Assembly (NCBI GenBank): GCA_054601695.1
Contig: BAAHQB010000006.1
Coordinates: forward strand, 372,001-436,000
Source of the DNA: Amorphochlora amoebiformis
Taxonomy: Eukaryota > Cercozoa > Chlorarachniophyceae
Reading direction: 5' to 3'
Length of the DNA: 64,000 nucleotides
Made by a program: the position numbers and the translations under genes. The notes beneath the pieces were generated by a model. It ran no database searches and had not been told where the DNA came from. It worked only from the letters and a program-made list of their open reading frames with translations. This document shows, one piece after another, positions 1 through 64,000 of this stretch; within the stretch, counting starts at the first letter, position 1; each line of letters begins with the position of its first letter.

Positions 1-620
1 CGGTTTCGAATTCTCTATTTTACGTTTAAACGTCTTTTTTCAGGTTTAAACTACTAACAGACTTCAAGCTTAGTACAATTCTTATCTGACTGAACATTAA
101 TTCTGATCATGCTCTAATCGACGTAACAACTTCTAGTCATCCAATGATATTTTAGATCGACACTAGCGATAGTACTAGTATAAACTAAATAAACCTGAGC
201 ATACAAGCGAATATATCTAGATATGCCCGAGTCTTTAACTTGCGGCTAGACTTTACAGATGCATACACTAGATCCAAAACAAACGAGAATTAGCATATTG
301 CACAAGGTCTAGAAGGTGTTATAATTCGATATAAATTGTATGCTGTGTATAACTTAAAGACATCATTGAATACCAATGCACAGTACACACAACGATTAAA
401 GTCGTATAGTCACTGTCAATCTTTGGACTCTAAAACACTCGAGAGACTATTCCGAAGGCTTCAGACTCTTCCGCGCCCGCATGCAATTAAGTCGGCCGGC
501 ATTTTCTGCTGTTGTAAACACACATCAAATTGCACCGCAGAAAGTGCACGCAGAGAGAGCAAGGTGATGAACTATTTCAACGGATTCTTGGCTTTACTTC
601 TGCTTTGATTCAGCCCTGAT
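1..620. other. Unique sequence downstream of the fusion gene
   Basis: About 620 bp without microsatellites, of mixed composition, beyond the 3' end of the minus-strand fusion gene. No reading frame with splice sites or a recognisable motif was found on either strand. It resembles the intergenic stretch at 41.4-42.4 kb. Probably 3' flanking or intergenic DNA. Confidence 0.5.
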
Positions 621-821
621 AGGTATTGTGGCTGTTCTTAGCGTGTGGTCTCTGGGGTGTGTGTGTGTGTGGGAGAAGTGTTTATGTGTATGTGGGTGTA
701 TGTGTACACGTTTTGTGAACACAGGCTCTACATACACACACACATATATATATATATATAGATATAGATATATATATATATATAGATATATATATATATA
801 TTTATATATTTTATATATATA

Positions 822-23733
<22,912 letters not shown>

Positions 23734-24860
23734 AAAATTGGGGAAAAAAAGTGGTCAGGGCTTAGGAGTGGGTTGTTGAGATTCTGGAGGAGAAGGCAGG
23801 GGTGTAATGAATAGGGGGGGTGGACGGGCAGGAAGCGTCAGTATGACCATCGATCCGTCGCTCCAAAACTTGGTTGCGCCGACGACGTACGCCAATCGCC
23901 GACAGTATCGGCCGAAATTGGGCCGAATTATTTAAAATTATTTATATCTGCATGAGGTGCTACAAAAGGTGACATTTCACAACGTCACGTAACTTACAAA
24001 TTTGTGATGACACCCTAAGTCACATCTAAAAGGGAACATACCCCAAAGTCACAGCTTCGTGACATATTACATCAGTCACGCTATGACGCTTCCTCACGTG
24101 AACCCCGGGGATCCCCTTCGAATCCCGGCCGAAAGAGCCCAGGGGTGCGATGGCTCCACCCAGCGGGGTACGTGGTTTCTGCGGGGAGAGAAGGGGATAT
24201 AGGCGATGAAGATGCATGTGGGGGGACTGGACCAATTCGCTCTTGAGTAATTGAGCCCTTGATTTACCAGGACGGACAGTCAAGACTGAAGAAATCGGCC
24301 ACGGCGAACATACCCCTACGGTCCGCAGCACGACACCAGCCCAAGGAGACTGATGGGTAAGAGCTTCTCCCCAACCCGAAATCAAACCCCCTAGCATCAC
24401 CCTACTAATCTGTCATGCTTTCGAGCGGTTTTCAACGCTGGATAGGGTTGAGTATGGAGGAATATAGCCCTCTTTTTGCAGCGATGCATACCCCACTCTT
24501 GAGTGCTGTGATTTCGCTCTTTTAGAAGGGGGGTGGCTGGGAAAGTAGGTTGAGATGGATGTTAGCGGGGAAACTGGGGATCAAAAGTTGCGCGAAGTCC
24601 TTTGGTTTCGTTGGGTTCTCAGTTGGATTCTCCTGTTTTCCATGCGTCTTTGAGTCTGCCTATTCTCTTTTAATTTTTCGCGGGAAATGTGAGAAAGTCT
24701 TTGCGAATGGGCCGAAATATATTTTCAGGAAAAAAAGACAAATTCGGGTTTTAAATGTATTTCATAGGCTTGTGGCTCAGAGAGCTGAGGCGTATGACCC
24801 GGAAGAACGGTATTTAAGAATTTCTGCGGTTTCTTTAATGTTTTTTTCAGTATCTTCTTG
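23734..24860. promoter_or_regulatory. Divergent 5' flank of the fusion and PAQR genes with a GTCAC/GTGAC cluster
   Basis: This unique, repeat-poor 1.1 kb lies between two divergent genes. GTCAC/GTGAC occurs at 23969, 23984, 24019, 24048, 24059 and 24075, and the palindrome TCACGTGA at 24094-24101, all within 135 bp. Such ACGTCAC/CACGTG elements are typical of bZIP and bHLH sites; the binding proteins are unknown. A plus-strand open stretch at 24770-24811 ([14 protein letters not shown], donor GTATTT) could be a first exon of the PAQR gene, at low confidence. Confidence 0.45.
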
Positions 24861-24911
<51 letters not shown>

Positions 24912-24944
24912 ATATATGTTTATGTAGATATACATATTATTATA

Positions 24945-24980
<36 letters not shown>

Positions 24981-25184
24981 AATGTATGTATTTGTTTATT
25001 TGTATATTATTACAATAGTATTAAATATATTATATATATATATATATATAATATAATATATATATATATATATATAAATGTACATATATACATTTGTATA
25101 ATATATCTATGTTATATATATATATATATATATATATATGCCTATGTATATGTGTATACAAAACACAGTATATATTTACACATA

Positions 25185-25218
<34 letters not shown>

Positions 25219-25311
25219 GATATATATATATAATACATATACAAATATATACATATATATACCTTTTATATACATGTGTGTGTAATATTACACTCACATT
25301 CATATTTAAAA

Positions 25312-25373
<62 letters not shown>

Positions 25374-25430
25374 ATATATATTATAGTATATATATATATA
25401 TATAATATATGTGTGTGTATATGTGTGTAT

Positions 25431-25528
<98 letters not shown>

Positions 25529-25529
25529 G

Positions 25530-25562
<33 letters not shown>

Positions 25563-25637
25563 AATATATACATATACATATATATACATATATGTGCACA
25601 CATATATGATACATAAACACATACACACACACACACA

Positions 25638-25715
<78 letters not shown>

Positions 25716-25846
25716 TATAATATGCATATATATGAATACATATATAATATACATATATACATACATATATATATATATATGTATATATCAATAAATATAT
25801 ATATATGGATATATAATATGATTATATACGAATGTTTATATATATA

Positions 25847-25910
<64 letters not shown>

Positions 25911-26099
25911 TTATACATACATTTATATATACATATATATATATATATATATACAAACATATTACATAAACATACTCAGACAAATAGAGATATCTTCAAA
26001 TCACAAAAAACTATCCCATAACCATGACATTGTTTGATATAAGCTCAGAACAACCAACTCAAAGCAATATTAAATAATCCTATACATGTATACACACAT

Positions 26100-26133
<34 letters not shown>

Positions 26134-26223
26134 CTGGACATGCATTCAACACACACACAATGGTTTCGCATATTAAGACTTGCTCGATTTTACTGCGGGT
26201 GCTGTGCGTGTCATTATACGCCG

Positions 26224-42560
<16,337 letters not shown>

Positions 42561-42564
42561 CTGG

Positions 42565-60386
<17,822 letters not shown>

Positions 60387-60766
60387 CTAATATACATATA
60401 TATATATATACATATTATATGTATATATATATATACATACATATATACAATATAATATCACCACACTATACATCATCCAGACCTTCCCCCCATCTCCAAA
60501 AACACTTTCTCCAACCACCACACCCCCTCCGTCTCTTCCTGCCTCTCATTCTCCCTCCTCACCATCTCCCTCTCCTCCCCTCTGTCTCCTTCTGCTTTCT
60601 CTCTGTCTCCCGCCCTCTCAGCCTTTTAATTCGCAACATTTGCAATCTGGGAACCCGAAACCCCTGCCATGTTCCGATGGGCGAAGCTTGCGTTTCACCA
60701 ATAACGCACATGTTTACAAAACACCCTCATTTTCATACGAGTAGTACTCATGGCGTGATGTGATTT
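60387..60766. other. Gap between the RAP gene model and the small two-exon gene
   Basis: The region contains a C-rich, TCTC-rich stretch (60477-60620) and possible first-exon starts on the minus strand, for example ATG 60672 (MAGVSGSQIAN, then GTTGCG) and ATG 60753. Either would keep phase 0 into 60386, but their donors are weak. The true 5' end of the RAP gene is therefore unresolved. Confidence 0.4.
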
Positions 60767-61375
60767 TTAAAAACCCTTAATCCTATCCCTCTTGACCGGG
60801 TCATCAACGTAAGGGATATCCTTGTTGATGTCGAAACAGATGAAATCCTGATGTGGTTTTCAGAAAAACACAACACACTCATATGCATAAGCATAAAACC
60901 AACGCGGAATTCTTTTTCAGTTGAGTGCATAATGAGATGATCTTGGCGTTAGAGTGAACAAACACTCTAAAATATGTTCAAGATTGGATGCTTGAAACTA
61001 TATGCAAGAAACCCTTCCGGTTTTTATGGAGGCGGGGAAAGACTTGTTTGGATTTCAGAAGAGGGGATTAAACCTCACCTCCAGACACGTTTGGAGGTCC
61101 ATCGGAGTCTTAGCATTGAGGAATTTCCTCCTCAGCTCGTCATTATTTCTAATCCTACTCATCCCAGGCCGAACCATCAACGAATTCTTCCCGAGTCCAA
61201 ACCCTACTCTTCCGTTGTATTTCCCCACCCTCGCTCGCCCCTCTCCATGGTACCCCAACGACACAGCCGAATATCCAGCGAAAAGGACGACAAACATGGC
61301 CAACATCGCTCTCATGCCTCTCGGGTTCAGCCGGCGAGCGCGAGGCCGCATGCCTACGGCCGTCGACCTCCTCAT
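60767..61375 (-). CDS. Unidentified two-exon protein with one N-terminal hydrophobic segment, 125 residues
   Basis: Exon 1 is 61375-61079 (ATG 61375, donor GAG|GTGAGG). Exon 2 is 60847-60767 (acceptor CACATCAG, TAA stop at 769-767 of that kilobase). Phase is 0 and the intron is 231 nt without (TA)n, unlike the other genes. The protein has a basic N-terminus, a hydrophobic stretch MLAMFVVLFAGYSAVSLGY at about residues 24-42, a Gly/Arg-rich middle and an acidic-to-basic end, DINKDIPYVDDPVKRD. The layout could be a signal anchor or a bipartite organelle leader; I do not recognise the family. The frame is open upstream to 61666, so the start may lie further 5'. It diverges from the gene that follows. 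Confidence 0.6.
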
Positions 61376-61560
61376 CCGAGTCCGAGAACAAGTGAAACCT
61401 TTTTGGGTGGAAAATGGGAGAGAATGAGGAATACGAGAAACTAGAGAAACATATGATCCGATAAAAATTGTTCCTCGCACGGGGAGGGGGGTGGGTTGGA
61501 GAAGGCGGCGCGGTGTACCCCACCGTTCGACTGGAGATCCCCGGAGATTTCTGAGGTCGA

Positions 61561-63685
<2,125 letters not shown>

Positions 63686-63798
63686 TACACACATATATAT
63701 ATATATATACATATATATAAATATATAATATATATATATAATATAACATATATATATAAATAAGTATATATATTATGTATGCATAACATATATTATCT

Positions 63799-63843
<45 letters not shown>

Positions 63844-64000
63844 TAAACACACATATACATACTCCAACCAGATAAATACACAGGTATACGTGTATACTAT
63901 ATTCACATATGCACTAGATATATACATATATATCATATATATATAAATATATATACATATATACACATATATATATATATATATATATATATCATCCCAC

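Overview
The window is nuclear DNA of a eukaryote with extremely fragmented genes, most likely a microalga or a related protist. The evidence is hundreds of vertebrate-type TTAGGG/CCCTAA units, exons of about 15-380 nt (mostly 30-90) with GT-AG and a few GC-AG introns, a betaine-lipid synthase, and a RAP-domain RNA-binding protein. I cannot name the lineage. No bacterial operon, CRISPR array, rRNA or intact transposon was seen. Most of the bases are intron, filled with (TA)n, (CT/GA)n, (CG)n and telomeric-type repeats. Long reading frames of Tyr-Ile, Arg-Ala, Ser-Leu or Gly-Leu are repeat artefacts.

I rebuilt five genes by hand from splice sites and codon phase. (1) Minus strand, 23733 down to 822: 43 exons, 2748 coding nt, 915 residues. 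It joins an N-terminal TLC (TRAM-LAG1-CLN8) membrane domain to both halves of betaine-lipid (DGTS) synthase, BtaA then BtaB, ending in a TAA stop. Every junction is in phase. (2) Plus strand, about 26224-39958: a 14-exon PAQR (adiponectin/progestin receptor family, hemolysin III-like) seven-helix protein. (3) Minus strand, 60386 down to about 42565: a 37-exon helical-repeat protein with a RAP domain, probably an organelle RNA factor; its 5' end is unresolved. (4) Minus strand, 61375-60767: a two-exon, 125-residue protein with one hydrophobic N-terminal segment. (5) Plus strand, about 61561 to beyond the window: an unidentified gene with at least seven exons. Genes 1 and 2 diverge, as do 4 and 5; genes 2 and 3 converge.

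Two patterns stand out. First, telomeric-type repeats lie inside introns and directly abut exons. They supply splice signals: CCCTAG, CCCTAACAG or CCCTAATAG as acceptors, GTAACCC or GTTAGGG as donors, and CTAAC as a possible branch site. One whole 108-nt intron (8137-8244) is mostly telomeric repeat. Second, exon edges have been copied two to five times within the neighbouring (TA)n introns, leaving partial exons with intact splice sites. A pure (CG)n block of about 535 bp lies in one intron of gene 1.

Genes 1 and 2 may share a lipid theme: betaine lipid synthesis and a ceramide-synthase-like TLC fold in one, and a PAQR fold (ceramidase-like in animals and yeast) in the other. That link is inference. 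All exon coordinates were worked out by eye and should be read as a model.
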